A stretch of DNA of 64,000 nucleotides from Limimaricola sp. (GTDB lineage: Bacteria; Pseudomonadota; Alphaproteobacteria; Rhodobacterales; Rhodobacteraceae), in NCBI RefSeq assembly GCF_016125575.1, contig NZ_WGLM01000005.1:558001-622000 (forward strand), in the 5' to 3' direction. The notes beneath the pieces were generated by a model that saw nothing but the letters and a program-made list of their open reading frames with translations, did no database searches and was not told the origin of the DNA. Shown here piece after piece: positions 18,276 through 27,496 of the stretch (its first letter is position 1; each line of letters starts with the position of its first letter). The translations under genes were made by a program, and so were the position numbers.

Positions 18276-19205
18276 ATGAAGACCACGCGTATCGTTCAGA
18301 ACATCCTCGCCAATTACCAGGGCGAGACGCCGGCGGTGAAGGGCCAGCTGGCCCGGATGCTGATGGAGGGCAAGCTGGGCGGCACCGGCAAGATGATCAT
18401 CCTGCCGGTTGACCAGGGGTTCGAACACGGCCCGGCGCGCAGCTTCGCGGCCAACCCGGCGGGCTATGATCCGCTTTACCACTACCAGCTGGCCATCGAC
18501 GCGGGGCTGAACGCCTATGCCGCCCCCCTTGGCCCGCTCGAGGCCGGGGCCGACACCTATGCCGGGCAGATCCCGACGATCCTGAAGGTCAACAGCGCCA
18601 ACTCGCTGATGTCGGGCTCCGCCGGCAAGAACCAGGCCGTGACGGCCAGCGTGGACGACGCGGTGCGGCTGGGCTGCGCGGCGATCGGGTTCACGATCTA
18701 CCCCGGCTCGGACGCGCAGCTCGACATGTACGAAGAGATCCGCGAGATGCGGCGCGAGGCGGCGTCCAAGGGCATCGCGACCGTCATCTGGTCCTACCCG
18801 CGCGGCGAGGCGGTGACCAAGGACGGCGAGACGGCGATTGATGTCGCGGCCTATGCCGCGCATATCGCGGCGCTTTTGGGCGCGCATATCATCAAGATCA
18901 AGCTGTCGACCGATCACCTGATGCTGCCGGAGGCCAAGAAGGTTTACGAGGCCGAGAAGATCGACATCGCCACGATGGCCGCCCGCGTGCGCCATTGCGT
19001 GCAGTCGAGCTTTGACGGGCGGCGGATCATCGTCTTCTCGGGCGGGGCGGCCAAAGGGGTCAATGCCGTCTATGACGATGCCCGCGCGATCCGCGACGGC
19101 GGCGGCAACGGCTCGATCATCGGGCGCAACAGCTTCCAGCGGCCGCGCGACGAGGCGCTGGCGATGCTGGCCAAGCTGATCGACATCTACAAGGGCCGCG
19201 CTTGA
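18276..19205 (+). CDS. fbaB: Class I fructose-bisphosphate aldolase, DhnA type
   Basis: A 309-residue Schiff-base aldolase of the DhnA/archaeal-type class I family. It splits fructose 1,6-bisphosphate to dihydroxyacetone phosphate and glyceraldehyde 3-phosphate. Family features: MIILPVDQGFEHGPARSF (residues about 37-54), the strand IIKIKLSTDHL with the candidate catalytic lysine, and the phosphate-binding FSGGAAKG and GNGSIIGRNSFQRP. The start at 18276 follows AGGGAAGGA. It lies directly after pgk. A copy of a dispersed intergenic element with a strong hairpin follows eight bases after the stop. Confidence 0.94.
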   Translation: MKTTRIVQNILANYQGETPAVKGQLARMLMEGKLGGTGKMIILPVDQGFEHGPARSFAANPAGYDPLYHYQLAIDAGLNAYAAPLGPLEAGADTYAGQIPTILKVNSANSLMSGSAGKNQAVTASVDDAVRLGCAAIGFTIYPGSDAQLDMYEEIREMRREAASKGIATVIWSYPRGEAVTKDGETAIDVAAYAAHIAALLGAHIIKIKLSTDHLMLPEAKKVYEAEKIDIATMAARVRHCVQSSFDGRRIIVFSGGAAKGVNAVYDDARAIRDGGGNGSIIGRNSFQRPRDEALAMLAKLIDIYKGRA

Positions 19206-19212
19206 GGGCGCG

Positions 19213-19265
19213 CGCGGGGGGCTGTCTGCCCCCCGCGACCCCCCGAGGATATTTGCAAGGCAAAG
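19213..19265 (+). repeat. Dispersed intergenic element, copy 1
   Basis: Hairpin with arms CGCGGGGGGC (19213-19222) and GCCCCCCGCG (19228-19237), then a tail containing GATATTTGCAAGGCAAAG (19248-19265). Copies at 25811, 29768 and 41449 share the layout of GC hairpin plus a C-rich run plus TATTTG and GGCAA. Here it sits just after the aldolase stop and could terminate that transcript. Confidence 0.7.
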
Positions 19266-19281
19266 GCAGCAGGAGAGAGAG

Positions 19282-19932
19282 ATGATGCGGGCCTGGGCGA
19301 TTTGCGGAATGACGTTGTTGTTGGCCGGGTGCATGGATGCCGGGCCCCTGCCCGTCAGCGGCCCCGGGTTGGGCCCCGGCCCCGGGATGGGCGGTTTTGA
19401 CCTGGGCGCAGCCGTTGCCGGACAGAACGGCAACGGCCCGACAGATCCCGGCGCACCGTTGCCGATGGGCGGCATGGATGCCGGGATGCCGGTGAAGCTG
19501 GGCTCGATCTCGTCAGTGATGGGCGAGTCGGCGAGGAACTGGGCGATCTATGGTAGCGCCGATGGCAGCGGAACACCGGCGGCGCGTGTATCCGGCGCGG
19601 ACCTGACCATCGAGGGCACTCCTGCGGATCAGCAGGGCATCTCGGGCGGGCAAATCCGGATTTCGGGGCACTTGTCGGGACCGCTCGCTGCCGGCGTGCC
19701 GGTCACAGGTGTGCAGATCAGCGTCAGTGCAGCGGCCGACGGCAGCACGCCGGCGCTGGCAGCCGCGTCGGGCACGGCGCATGTGTCGATTGATCGGGCC
19801 GCGGCGCCGTCCGGCGGCAACGGCTTTGGCACGTTGACGGGCAGCTTCAGCGCCCGGCTCTGTTCAGGTGGTGGCGGAAGCGGCTGCCAGACGATCAGCG
19901 GATCCTTCGCAACCTCGGTGCAAGTGAACTAA
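19282..19932 (+). CDS. Putative lipoprotein, Gly/Pro-rich N-terminus
   Basis: A 216-residue protein with a short signal peptide and lipobox LLAGC (Cys about residue 17). After the cysteine comes a Gly/Pro-rich linker (GPGLGPGPGMGG), then a beta-rich domain with repeated Ser/Gly/Thr strands (GGQIRISGHLSG, GSFSARLCSGG). The late pair CSGGGGSGC could be a disulfide. The architecture resembles transferrin-binding-protein-B-like beta-barrel lipoproteins, but I see no decisive motif. GGAGAGAGAG precedes the start; an alternative ATG is the second codon. Its last four bases overlap the convergent acyl-CoA dehydrogenase gene. Confidence 0.72.
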   Translation: MMRAWAICGMTLLLAGCMDAGPLPVSGPGLGPGPGMGGFDLGAAVAGQNGNGPTDPGAPLPMGGMDAGMPVKLGSISSVMGESARNWAIYGSADGSGTPAARVSGADLTIEGTPADQQGISGGQIRISGHLSGPLAAGVPVTGVQISVSAAADGSTPALAAASGTAHVSIDRAAAPSGGNGFGTLTGSFSARLCSGGGGSGCQTISGSFATSVQVN

Positions 19933-21539
19933 CCCGAGAGACGCGCCAGCAACGCCACCACGGGCAGTCCCGTCACCGCGCCCGGTATCAGGCCGCGATG
20001 GCCCAGCCGGGCCGCGACATAGGCCTCGCCCACCGGATCGGGCGCACGCCGCAACAGTACGGACGCCGTCAGCAGGTGTGCGGTCGCCTCGGCAAAGGCC
20101 CGCGCCTCTGCCTCGGGTACCTCGCCCGGCCAGCGGGTGCGCAATGTATGGAGCGCATGATCGTAGCCACGCGAGGCGCCGCTTGCCGAGTCAAGTTCGG
20201 CCTGAAGCGCAGCGGCCGCCGCGGGATCGCGCGCCAGCGTGCGCAGGATGTCGAGGCAGATGACGTTGCCCGCGCCCTCCCAGATGCCGTTCAGCGGCGC
20301 CTCGCGGTAAAGCATCGGCATCCCCGATTCCTCGATGTAGCCAGTGCCGCCAAGGCATTCCATCGCCTCGCCCACCACGACCGGGCAACGCTTGTTCGAC
20401 AGGAACTTGGCCAGCGCAACGCCGATTCGCGCGAAGGGCCGCTGCGCATGGTCGTCAAAGGCTGCGGCCACCCGCAGACCAAGCGCCAGCGCGCCTTCCC
20501 AGTCCAGCACCAGATCGGCAAGCACCGCGCGCATCAGCGGCTGATCGATCAGCCGCCGCTGGAACGTACGCCGCCCTTCGACCCACCACAGCGCCTCGGT
20601 CAACGCCGCCCGCATCAGCCCGGCAGGCGCCATCGCGGTATCCAGCCGGGTGTGATGCACCATCTCGATGATCGTGCGCACGCCCTCGCCCTCGGGCCCA
20701 AGGCGATGGGCCAGCGCGCCGTCATATTCGATCTCGGCCGATGCATTGGCGTGATTGCCCATCTTGTCCTTCAGCCGCATCAGCCGAATACCGTTGCGGC
20801 CCCCCTCCAGCCAGCGCGGCACGACAAAGCAGGTCAGCCCGCCCGGCGCCTGCGCCAAGGTCAGAAAGCCGTCGGACATCGGCGCCGAGCAGAACCACTT
20901 GTGCCCGGTCAAACGCCAGCTGTCGCCCTCGGGCTCGGCCCGTGTCGTATTGGCCCGAACGTCCGAACCGCCCTGTTTTTCGGTCATGGCCATGCCCATC
21001 GTCGCCGCGCGCTTGGCCCCCACCGGCAGGATCGCCGGGTCATAGGCGGCCGCGGTCAGGCGGGTCCGCCAAGCGGCCGCCAACGTCGGCTCGGCATTGA
21101 TCGCAGGGACGGCGGCATAGGTCATCGTCATCGGACAGCACACACCGGGCTCAACCTGTGTCATCAGGTAGACCATGGCGGCATGGGTGGCATGTCGCCC
21201 GCCACCGCGGCCCGTCCATGGCCCGCCGGCATATCCCGCCTCGAGCCCCATGCGCATCAGCTCGTGATAGGCCGGATGGAACTGCACCTCGTCAAGCCGC
21301 CTGCCGCTCCGGTCGAACGGGGCCAGCCGGGGTGGCACTTCGCGCGCCAGCCGGCCCAACGCCCAGGAATCCGTTTCGGCGATGGTCGCGCCGAGGGCCG
21401 CCAGTGGCGGCGCCATGCCGCCGGCTGCGTCCAGATGGGCCCGCAACGTGGGGTCGTCGGCCCAAGGGTCACGCGGGGCAGCGGGGACGGGCTGGTTCTC
21501 GACCCGGTGGGTGGGCAGTTCGCTTTCTGGTTGCAACAT
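19929..21539 (-). CDS. AidB-like acyl-CoA dehydrogenase
   Basis: A 536-residue flavoprotein of the AidB branch of acyl-CoA dehydrogenases, longer than the usual 380-residue form. The FAD-site stretches are MAMTEKQGGSDVRANTT (residues about 185-201) and LTGHKWFCSAPMSDGFL; the C-terminal catalytic region has VVGEAMECLGGTGYIEESGMP and LNGIWEGAGNVICLDILR. In E. coli AidB is induced by alkylation stress; its true substrate is not settled. GAGGAGCG precedes the ATG. It is divergent from the ftsB-like gene across a 138-base region with a perfect palindrome. Confidence 0.9.
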   Translation of the reverse strand: MLQPESELPTHRVENQPVPAAPRDPWADDPTLRAHLDAAGGMAPPLAALGATIAETDSWALGRLAREVPPRLAPFDRSGRRLDEVQFHPAYHELMRMGLEAGYAGGPWTGRGGGRHATHAAMVYLMTQVEPGVCCPMTMTYAAVPAINAEPTLAAAWRTRLTAAAYDPAILPVGAKRAATMGMAMTEKQGGSDVRANTTRAEPEGDSWRLTGHKWFCSAPMSDGFLTLAQAPGGLTCFVVPRWLEGGRNGIRLMRLKDKMGNHANASAEIEYDGALAHRLGPEGEGVRTIIEMVHHTRLDTAMAPAGLMRAALTEALWWVEGRRTFQRRLIDQPLMRAVLADLVLDWEGALALGLRVAAAFDDHAQRPFARIGVALAKFLSNKRCPVVVGEAMECLGGTGYIEESGMPMLYREAPLNGIWEGAGNVICLDILRTLARDPAAAAALQAELDSASGASRGYDHALHTLRTRWPGEVPEAEARAFAEATAHLLTASVLLRRAPDPVGEAYVAARLGHRGLIPGAVTGLPVVALLARLSG

Positions 21540-21595
21540 GTGGCGCTCCTCGCCGGGGTGCTCCGTCGAATACTACCTTAGCGGGAAAATGACGG

Positions 21596-21611
21596 TTTGG
21601 GGATTCCCAAA
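21596..21611. promoter_or_regulatory. Palindrome TTTGGG-GATT-CCCAAA between aidB-like and ftsB-like genes
   Basis: A perfect 6-4-6 inverted repeat in the divergent intergenic region, 57 bases before the aidB-like start and 67 bases before the ftsB-like start. It looks like an operator; which gene it serves and which protein binds are unknown. Confidence 0.45.
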
Positions 21612-21677
21612 GCACTGCGTTTATGCCACTTTGTGCGGCAGACGGGCCCGGCAGAGGTCCGCGCACGAGGCAGAGCG

Positions 21678-21977
21678 ATGATCCGAGCGAACGGCCCTTC
21701 CCTAGGCTCCCTGGCCTACCTTGTCGGCTGCGTGATGGCGGGGCTCTATTTCCTCTTTTCAGCGGTGCAGGGTGACTACGGCGTTCTCAAGCGCACGGCG
21801 ATCGAGGCCGAGAAACACCAACTGACCCAGGAACTGGCCAGCGCGGATGCCGACGTGGCGCGGATGGAAAACCTGACCAAGCGCCTGTCGGACAGCTACC
21901 TTGACCTTGATCTGCTTGACGAACGCGCGCGCGCCGTCCTCGGCCTTGTGCGGGCCGACGAGATCGTGATCCGCTAG
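21678..21977 (+). CDS. ftsB: FtsB/DivIC-like septum formation initiator
   Basis: A 99-residue bitopic membrane protein. A short cytoplasmic start, one transmembrane helix (LGSLAYLVGCVMAGLYFLF, residues about 11-29) and a coiled coil (KHQLTQELASADADVARMEN) are followed by the conserved SDSYLDLDLLDERARAVLG. This is the FtsB/DivIC pattern of the divisome FtsQBL complex. In many Alphaproteobacteria this gene stands just before pdhA, as here. The start at 21678 is preferred over an open extension to 21597, which lies across the intergenic palindrome. Confidence 0.85.
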   Translation: MIRANGPSLGSLAYLVGCVMAGLYFLFSAVQGDYGVLKRTAIEAEKHQLTQELASADADVARMENLTKRLSDSYLDLDLLDERARAVLGLVRADEIVIR

Positions 21978-22080
21978 GCGGACAGCCCAGCCCTGCGCCC
22001 CCTGCAGCCCTTCCATGTGCCTGACGCCTGACCCCGGGGCAGATTGGCCCTCGCATTTCCGGGCGCTGCGCGTTATGAAT

Positions 22081-22097
22081 GGTTTAATGCTAAACTA
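22081..22097 (+). promoter_or_regulatory. Candidate operator before pdhA, shared with lpdA
   Basis: GGTTTAATGCTAAACTA, containing the perfect palindrome GTTTA-ATGC-TAAAC (22082-22095). It ends 24 bases before the pdhA ATG. A copy with 15 of 17 bases identical ends 23 bases before the lpdA ATG (48563-48579, minus strand). The TTTAAT inside could also be a -10 element. Confidence 0.6.
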
Positions 22098-22121
22098 CTT
22101 CGCCTGACGGATGGAGGATCC

Positions 22122-23111
22122 ATGGCCGCCAAGAAACCCGCCGAACGCCCGAACGTGTCGGCCGAAGAACTCAAGTCCCATTATCGCAACATGCTGCTTA
22201 TCCGACGGTTCGAGGAAAAGGCAGGCCAGCTATACGGGATGGGGCTGATCGGCGGCTTCTGTCACCTCTACATCGGCCAGGAAGCCGTCGTCGTTGGGCT
22301 CGAGGCAGCGGCGGAAGAGGGCGACAAGCGGATTACCTCCTACCGTGACCACGGCCACATGCTGGCCTGCGGGATGGATCCCAAGGGCGTGATGGCCGAA
22401 CTGACCGGGCGTGAGGGCGGCTATTCGGGCGGCAAGGGCGGCTCGATGCACATGTTCTCCAAGGAAAAGCATTTCTACGGCGGCCACGGCATCGTCGCCG
22501 CACAGGTGCCGCTGGGTGCGGGGTTGGCCTTTGCCGACAAGTATCTTGGCAATGACCGCGTCACCTTCACCTATTTCGGCGATGGCGCTGCCAACCAGGG
22601 CCAGGTCTACGAGGCCTATAACATGGCCGAGTTGTGGGACCTGCCGGTGGTCTTTGTCATCGAGAACAACCAGTACGCGATGGGCACTTCGGTGGCCCGT
22701 TCGACCAAGTCCAAGTCGCTGTTCGCGCGCGGCGCGGCCTATGCGATCGAAGGCGAAGAAGTGGACGGCATGGACGTGATGGCGGTCAAGGCCGCGGGCG
22801 AGCGCGCGGTGGCGTGGTGCCGCTCGGGCAAGGGCCCCTACATCCTCGAGATCAAGACCTACCGCTACCGTGGCCACTCGATGTCGGACCCGGCGAAATA
22901 CCGCACCCGCGAAGAGGTGCAGAAGATGCGCGACGAGCGCGACCCGATCGAACAGGTGCGCAACATGCTCCTCACCGGCAGCCACGCGACCGAGGACGAT
23001 CTCAAGGCGATCGACAAGGAGATCAAGGAGATCGTGAACGACGCCGCCGAATACGCCAAGGAGAGCCCCGAGCCCGCGCTCGAGGAACTCTGGACCGACA
23101 TCTACGCCTGA
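22122..23111 (+). CDS. pdhA: Pyruvate dehydrogenase E1 component, alpha subunit
   Basis: A 329-residue ThDP-dependent subunit of the E1 decarboxylase of the pyruvate dehydrogenase complex. Features: [19 protein letters not shown] (residues about 28-46), [37 protein letters not shown], and the ThDP/Mg motif [20 protein letters not shown] with GDG at residues about 158-160. Phosphorylation-loop-like [15 protein letters not shown] is present, as in all alpha-type E1. GGAGGATCC precedes the ATG at 22122. It heads the pdhABC operon and has a candidate operator upstream. Confidence 0.97.
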   Translation: MAAKKPAERPNVSAEELKSHYRNMLLIRRFEEKAGQLYGMGLIGGFCHLYIGQEAVVVGLEAAAEEGDKRITSYRDHGHMLACGMDPKGVMAELTGREGGYSGGKGGSMHMFSKEKHFYGGHGIVAAQVPLGAGLAFADKYLGNDRVTFTYFGDGAANQGQVYEAYNMAELWDLPVVFVIENNQYAMGTSVARSTKSKSLFARGAAYAIEGEEVDGMDVMAVKAAGERAVAWCRSGKGPYILEIKTYRYRGHSMSDPAKYRTREEVQKMRDERDPIEQVRNMLLTGSHATEDDLKAIDKEIKEIVNDAAEYAKESPEPALEELWTDIYA

Positions 23112-23124
23112 GGGAGTGACTGAC

Positions 23125-24489
23125 ATGGCAACCGAAATTCTCATGCCCGCCCTCTCGCCCACGATGGAGGAAGGCACGCTGGCCAAATGGCTGGTCAAGG
23201 AAGGCGATACCGTGAAAGCGGGCGACATCATGGCCGAGATCGAAACCGACAAGGCGACGATGGAGTTTGAGGCCGTCGATGAAGGCGTGATGGGGCAGAT
23301 CCTTGTCGCCGAGGGCAGCGAGGGCGTGAAGGTGAACACCCCCATTGCCGTGCTGCTGGCCGAGGGCGAAGAGGCGGGCGCCACGCCCGCGCCCGCCGCG
23401 CCATCGAAACCGGCCGAGGCCCCTGCCCCCGCCGCACCCGCATCAGCCCCCGCCAAGGCCGCGCCCGCCGCGGTGCCGCAGTCGCCCGATTGGCCTAAGG
23501 GCACCTCGATGAAGTCGATGACCGTGCGCGAGGCCCTTCGCGAGGCGATGACCGAAGAAATGCGCCGCGACGAGACCGTCTATCTGATGGGCGAAGAGGT
23601 GGGCGAATATCAAGGCGCCTACAAGATCAGCCAAGGCCTGCTGGACGAGTTCGGGCCCAAGCGCGTCGTCGACACGCCGATCACCGAACATGGCTTTGCC
23701 GGTATTGCTGTCGGCGCGGCCTTTGGTGGCCTGCGGCCGATCGTCGAGTTCATGACTTTCAACTTCGCGATGCAGGCCATGGACCACCTCATCAACTCGG
23801 CCGCCAAGACGCTTTACATGTCGGGCGGCCAGATGGGCGCGCCGATGGTGTTCCGCGGCCCCAACGGGGCGGCTGCCCGCGTCGGCGCCCAGCACAGTCA
23901 GGATTACGCCGCCTGGTACATGCAGATCCCCGGTCTGAAGGTGGCAATGCCGTGGTCGGCGGCCGATGCGAAGGGCCTGATGAAGACCGCCATCCGCGAC
24001 AATAACCCGGTGATCTTCCTTGAAAACGAGATCATGTACGGCAAGTCCTTCGAGGTGCCCGACCTCGAGGATTTCACCATCCCCTTCGGCAAGGCCAAGA
24101 TCGAGCGCGAGGGCACCGACGTCACCATCGTCAGCTTCGGCATCGGCATGAATTACGCGATGGAAGCGGCCGAGAAACTGGCCGCCGACGGCATCAGCGC
24201 CGAGGTGATCAACCTGCGCACCCTGCGCCCGATGGATACCGAGACGATCCTTGCCTCCGTGCGCAAGACCAATCGCTGCGTCACCGTCGAGGAAGGCTGG
24301 CCGCAGGGCAGCGTCGGCAATTACATTTCGTCGGTGATCATGCAGCAGGCGTTCGACTGGCTCGATGCGCCGGTGATCAACCTGACAGGCAAGGACGTGC
24401 CGATGCCCTATGCCGCCAATCTGGAAAAACTGGCGCTGGTGACCACCGACGAGGTGATCGAGGCCGTCAAATCCGTGACCTACCGCTGA
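23125..24489 (+). CDS. pdhB: Pyruvate dehydrogenase E1 beta subunit with N-terminal lipoyl domain
   Basis: A 454-residue fusion: lipoyl domain at residues 1-80 with the lipoylated lysine in [12 protein letters not shown], an Ala/Pro-rich linker (about 84-120), then the E1-beta transketolase-like domain from [11 protein letters not shown] to the end. E1-beta features are [37 protein letters not shown] and [13 protein letters not shown]. Such lipoyl-E1-beta fusions are known in Alphaproteobacteria. The lipoyl-coding DNA contains 47 bases identical to the matching part of pdhC. It begins 13 bases after pdhA; an upstream in-frame start would add only three residues. Confidence 0.96.
   Translation: MATEILMPALSPTMEEGTLAKWLVKEGDTVKAGDIMAEIETDKATMEFEAVDEGVMGQILVAEGSEGVKVNTPIAVLLAEGEEAGATPAPAAPSKPAEAPAPAAPASAPAKAAPAAVPQSPDWPKGTSMKSMTVREALREAMTEEMRRDETVYLMGEEVGEYQGAYKISQGLLDEFGPKRVVDTPITEHGFAGIAVGAAFGGLRPIVEFMTFNFAMQAMDHLINSAAKTLYMSGGQMGAPMVFRGPNGAAARVGAQHSQDYAAWYMQIPGLKVAMPWSAADAKGLMKTAIRDNNPVIFLENEIMYGKSFEVPDLEDFTIPFGKAKIEREGTDVTIVSFGIGMNYAMEAAEKLAADGISAEVINLRTLRPMDTETILASVRKTNRCVTVEEGWPQGSVGNYISSVIMQQAFDWLDAPVINLTGKDVPMPYAANLEKLALVTTDEVIEAVKSVTYR
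23221..23267 (+). repeat. 47-base direct repeat, copy in pdhB lipoyl domain
   Basis: Identical to 24596-24642 in pdhC. It encodes the lysine loop of the lipoyl domain ([16 protein letters not shown]). Flanking codons for the same residues differ at third positions, so the exact block stands out. Confidence 0.85.
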
Positions 24490-24499
24490 GGAGCCCGCG

Positions 24500-25810
24500 A
24501 TGCCCACCGAAATCCTGATGCCCGCCCTGTCTCCGACGATGGAAGAGGGCACGTTGGCCAAGTGGCTGGTGAAAGAGGGCGACACGGTCAAGTCCGGCGA
24601 CATCATGGCCGAGATCGAAACCGACAAGGCGACGATGGAGTTCGAGGCCGTCGACGAGGGCGTGATCGGCAAGATCCTGATCTCTGAAGGCAGCGAGGGG
24701 GTAAAGGTCAACACGCCCATCGCCGTGCTGCTGGCCGAAGGCGAAAGCGCCGACGACATCAGCGAGGCGCCCAAACCTGCCGCGCCAAAAGCCGAGGCGC
24801 CAAAGCCTGATGCCGCGCCTGCGCCGGCCACGCCCGCCACCACAGCCGCGCCTGCGCCTTCCGCCGGCACGTCGTCCGACGGGGCTCGCATCTTTGCCTC
24901 GCCGCTGGCGCGCCGGATTGCCGCTGACAAGGGCCTTGATCTTGGCACGCTCACGGGCTCTGGCCCGCATGGCCGGATCGTCAAGGCCGACGTCGAGGCC
25001 GCCAGCGCCGCACCCAAACCGGCCGCTGCAAGCGCGACCGCAGCCCCCGCAGCGGCCCCTGCCGCCGCGATGGCGACCGGCCCTGCCACCGATACCGTGC
25101 TGAAGATGTATGCCGACCGCCCCTTCACCGAGGTCAAGCTTGACGGCATGCGCAAGACCATCGCCGCGCGGCTGACCGAGGCCAAGCAATCGGTCCCGCA
25201 TTTCTACCTGCGCCGTGACATCCGCCTCGATGCGCTGCTGAAATTCCGCAGCCAGTTGAACAAGGACCTAGAATCGCGCGGCGTGAAGCTGTCGGTCAAC
25301 GATTTCATCATCAAGGCCTGCGCGCTGGCCCTGCAACAGGTGCCCGCCGCCAATGCCGTCTGGGCCGGCGACCGCACGCTGCAATTCGATAAATCCGACG
25401 TCGCCGTCGCCGTCGCCATCGAAGGTGGGCTCTTTACCCCCGTGCTGCGCGATGCCGAGACCAAGACGCTCTCGGCCCTCTCGGCCGAGATGAAGGACCT
25501 CGCCAAGCGCGCGCGCGAGCGCAAGCTGGCACCGGGCGAATACCAGGGCGGCAGCTTTGCCATCTCCAACCTCGGAATGTTCGGCATCGACAATTTCGAC
25601 GCCATCATCAACCCGCCCCACGCCGCGATCCTCGCGGTCGGCGCGGGCGTGGCCAAACCGATCGTGGGCGAGGACGGACAGGTCACGGTGGGCACATTGA
25701 TGTCGGTCACGCTCAGCGTCGATCACCGGGTCATCGACGGTGCGCTGGGCGCCAACCTGCTGCAGGCGATCAAGGACAACCTCGAGAATCCCATCGCGAT
25801 GCTCGCCTGA
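24500..25810 (+). CDS. pdhC: Dihydrolipoamide acetyltransferase (PDH E2)
   Basis: A 436-residue core component of the pyruvate dehydrogenase complex. Domains in order: one lipoyl domain (1-80, ETDKATMEF with the lipoyl lysine), Ala/Pro linker, peripheral-subunit-binding domain (about 133-168, [18 protein letters not shown] and [14 protein letters not shown]), a second Ala-rich linker, and the catalytic acetyltransferase domain (about 205-436) ending with the active-site [17 protein letters not shown] (His and Asp of HxxxDG). GAGGAG precedes the ATG ten bases after pdhB. An intergenic element copy follows the stop. Confidence 0.97.
   Translation: MPTEILMPALSPTMEEGTLAKWLVKEGDTVKSGDIMAEIETDKATMEFEAVDEGVIGKILISEGSEGVKVNTPIAVLLAEGESADDISEAPKPAAPKAEAPKPDAAPAPATPATTAAPAPSAGTSSDGARIFASPLARRIAADKGLDLGTLTGSGPHGRIVKADVEAASAAPKPAAASATAAPAAAPAAAMATGPATDTVLKMYADRPFTEVKLDGMRKTIAARLTEAKQSVPHFYLRRDIRLDALLKFRSQLNKDLESRGVKLSVNDFIIKACALALQQVPAANAVWAGDRTLQFDKSDVAVAVAIEGGLFTPVLRDAETKTLSALSAEMKDLAKRARERKLAPGEYQGGSFAISNLGMFGIDNFDAIINPPHAAILAVGAGVAKPIVGEDGQVTVGTLMSVTLSVDHRVIDGALGANLLQAIKDNLENPIAMLA
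24596..24642 (+). repeat. 47-base direct repeat, copy in pdhC lipoyl domain
   Basis: Exact match to 23221-23267, 1,375 bases downstream of the first copy and in the same reading frame and orientation. Confidence 0.85.
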
Positions 25811-25878
25811 GGCTTCATCTTGCCGCAAATACTCCGGGGGTGAATTGGCCGTCAGGCCAAGAGGGGGCAGCGCCCCCT
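25811..25878 (-). repeat. Dispersed intergenic element, copy 2 (reverse orientation)
   Basis: Read on the minus strand it has a hairpin of AGGGGGC and GCCCCCT (25862-25878), a second hairpin TTGGCC-GTCA-GGCCAA (25845-25860), then CCCCCGGAGTATTTGCGGCA and GATGAAGCC. It directly follows the pdhC stop codon but faces it, unlike the other three copies. Confidence 0.68.
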
Positions 25879-25970
25879 GCCCCGCCCCCGCCCGGCCAGT
25901 CGCATGTCCACCCCTTGCGGGCGCTGCGGGTGCATTCTACATCTGAAGGCAATCAGCCAAGGACACCCCC

Positions 25971-26207
25971 ATGCCGATGACCGCCCATGATATCGAGGCG
26001 CTGCTGCGCGAGACCTTCCCCAAGGCGAAGATCACCGTGCAAGGCGATGACGGGCAGCATTTCGCGGCCGAGGTGATCGACGAAAGTTTTCGCGGGCTTA
26101 ACCGCGTGCAACAGCAACGCGCGGTCTATGCCGCGCTCAAGGGCAGCATGGATGGCCCCTCCGGTGCGGTGCACGCGCTGGCGCTGACCACCAAGGCGCC
26201 CGATTAA
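25971..26207 (+). CDS. BolA family protein
   Basis: A 78-residue BolA/IbaG-type protein. The fold's helix-turn-like end LNRVQQQRAVYAALKG and the ligand strand DGQHFAAEVIDESFRGL are visible; the conserved histidine of the family (potential Fe-S ligand, in GAVHALAL) is present near residue 68. BolA proteins pair with monothiol glutaredoxins to bind a [2Fe-2S] cluster, and the monothiol glutaredoxin gene follows after 20 bases. A possible promoter, TTGCGG (25915) and TACATC (25938) with 17-base spacing, lies upstream. The second ATG, two codons on, is an alternative start. Confidence 0.9.
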   Translation: MPMTAHDIEALLRETFPKAKITVQGDDGQHFAAEVIDESFRGLNRVQQQRAVYAALKGSMDGPSGAVHALALTTKAPD

Positions 26208-26227
26208 CCCTCTGAAAGGACATCCCG

Positions 26228-26587
26228 ATGAGCGCGACCGACCAGATCAAGGACACCGTGACCAGCCATGACGTTGTGCTGTTCATGAAGGGCACGAAAA
26301 TGATGCCGCAATGTGGCTTTTCCAGCCGCGTGGCGGGTGTTCTGAACTTCATGGGTGTCGAATTCACCGACGTGAACGTGCTCGAAGACGCCGAAATCCG
26401 TCAGGGCATCAAGGATTTCTCGGACTGGCCCACTATCCCGCAGCTTTACGTCAAGGGCGAGTTCGTGGGTGGCTGCGACATCGTGACCGAGATGACGCTT
26501 TCGGGCGAACTGGACGAGTTGCTGTCGTCCAAGGGCATCGCCTTTGACAAGGCCGCTGCCGACAAGATCCGCGAAGCCAACGCTTGA
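26228..26587 (+). CDS. grxD: Monothiol glutaredoxin, Grx4 family
   Basis: A 119-residue CGFS-type glutaredoxin. The active site is [10 protein letters not shown] (Cys near residue 32); GSH/Fe-S-site residues follow in [21 protein letters not shown]. These proteins carry and hand on [2Fe-2S] clusters rather than reduce disulfides. It is adjacent to the BolA gene, its usual partner. GAAAGGAC precedes the ATG. The gene ends 19 bases before the convergent zapA gene end. Confidence 0.95.
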   Translation: MSATDQIKDTVTSHDVVLFMKGTKMMPQCGFSSRVAGVLNFMGVEFTDVNVLEDAEIRQGIKDFSDWPTIPQLYVKGEFVGGCDIVTEMTLSGELDELLSSKGIAFDKAAADKIREANA

Positions 26588-26606
26588 GGCAAGAACGGCC
26601 CGCGGA

Positions 26607-26999
26607 TCACTCCGCGGGCTGCGATCCGGCCGAGCCCCTGGCCTCGACCTCGTCGGCAAGGGCCTCGGCCTGCGCGGCGATCTCTGCCAGCGCCTCGGTC
26701 ACGTGGCCGGGCACGACCGGAACCTCGACCCGGGTCGGTGTCGGTTCGGGCCGCCCTTCCACCTCCGACAGGCGCGCCTCCAACGTGCGCAGGCGCTCTT
26801 CGAGTCCGGCGGTCTTGTCCGCCAGCATCAGCCCCGCCATCAGCAGCATCCGCGATTCCGGCATCCGGCCAATCTGGCCCGAAAGCGCCGATGCCTCGTT
26901 ATCCAGCATCGCGGCGGCGCTTTGCAGAAACGGCTCCTCGCCATCCTGACAGGCCACTTCAAAGCTGCGGCCACCGATGGTGATCTCGACCTCTGCCAT
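26607..26999 (-). CDS. zapA: Cell division protein ZapA
   Basis: A 130-residue protein with an N-terminal ZapA domain (VEITIGGRSFEVACQDGEEP, residues about 3-22, and LLMAGLMLADK) followed by a coiled coil (LEERLRTLEARLSEVEG) and an acidic tail. ZapA binds and bundles FtsZ filaments at the division ring. The ATG at 26999 shares its A with the TGA of the upstream coiled-coil gene, so translation is coupled; a GTG one codon earlier is the alternative start. Confidence 0.88.
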   Translation of the reverse strand: MAEVEITIGGRSFEVACQDGEEPFLQSAAAMLDNEASALSGQIGRMPESRMLLMAGLMLADKTAGLEERLRTLEARLSEVEGRPEPTPTRVEVPVVPGHVTEALAEIAAQAEALADEVEARGSAGSQPAE

Positions 27000-27496
27000 C
27001 ACGTCGCCTCCGCAAGGATCGGCCTGAGCGCCTCGAGCACCGCGTCAACCTCGGCGGCATCTGCCGCGCGAAGTGCTGCCAGAGCGTCCAGTTCGGCCCT
27101 CATTGCCTTGTTGATCAGCCCCGGATCGGCCACGCCCTCGGCCAGCGCGTCGCGCAATTGTCCGTTTATGTCCCGAAGGTCAGCGTTGGCTTCGCGCAAG
27201 CGCTGCAGATCGCGGTCGAAAAGCGCAAGTTGGGTTTTCGACTGCGTCGCCGCGTCTTCCAGCGCGGCGATGCGTTCGTCCTGACGGTCCTTGAGCGCCT
27301 TGACCCGCGCCTCAAGCTGGGCGTTGGCGATACGCTCTTCTTCGAGCCGGGCACGCAGGGCGGCAAGTTCGGCCGTGCCCGCGGCGGGTGCCGGGGCAGC
27401 CATGCTGCCGGTCCCAACGGGCACCTGTGCAAGGCCTGCCCGGATCCGTCCCAGCGCCGCGCTGATCCGGCTTTCAAGCTCGACGATGTCGCTCAT
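26999..27496 (-). CDS. Coiled-coil protein upstream of zapA
   Basis: A 165-residue protein, mostly predicted coiled coil (ELAALRARLEEERIANAQLE, KDRQDERIAALEDAATQSKT, FDRDLQRLREANADLR), with a short Ala/Pro-rich break near residues 35-45. It has no membrane segment. Similar coiled-coil genes stand directly before zapA in other Alphaproteobacteria, so a role in division-ring assembly is a fair inference. The start at 27496 (MSDIVELESR) follows AGGAAAAG. The frame is open further upstream but through low-quality sequence. Confidence 0.75.
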   Translation of the reverse strand: MSDIVELESRISAALGRIRAGLAQVPVGTGSMAAPAPAAGTAELAALRARLEEERIANAQLEARVKALKDRQDERIAALEDAATQSKTQLALFDRDLQRLREANADLRDINGQLRDALAEGVADPGLINKAMRAELDALAALRAADAAEVDAVLEALRPILAEAT

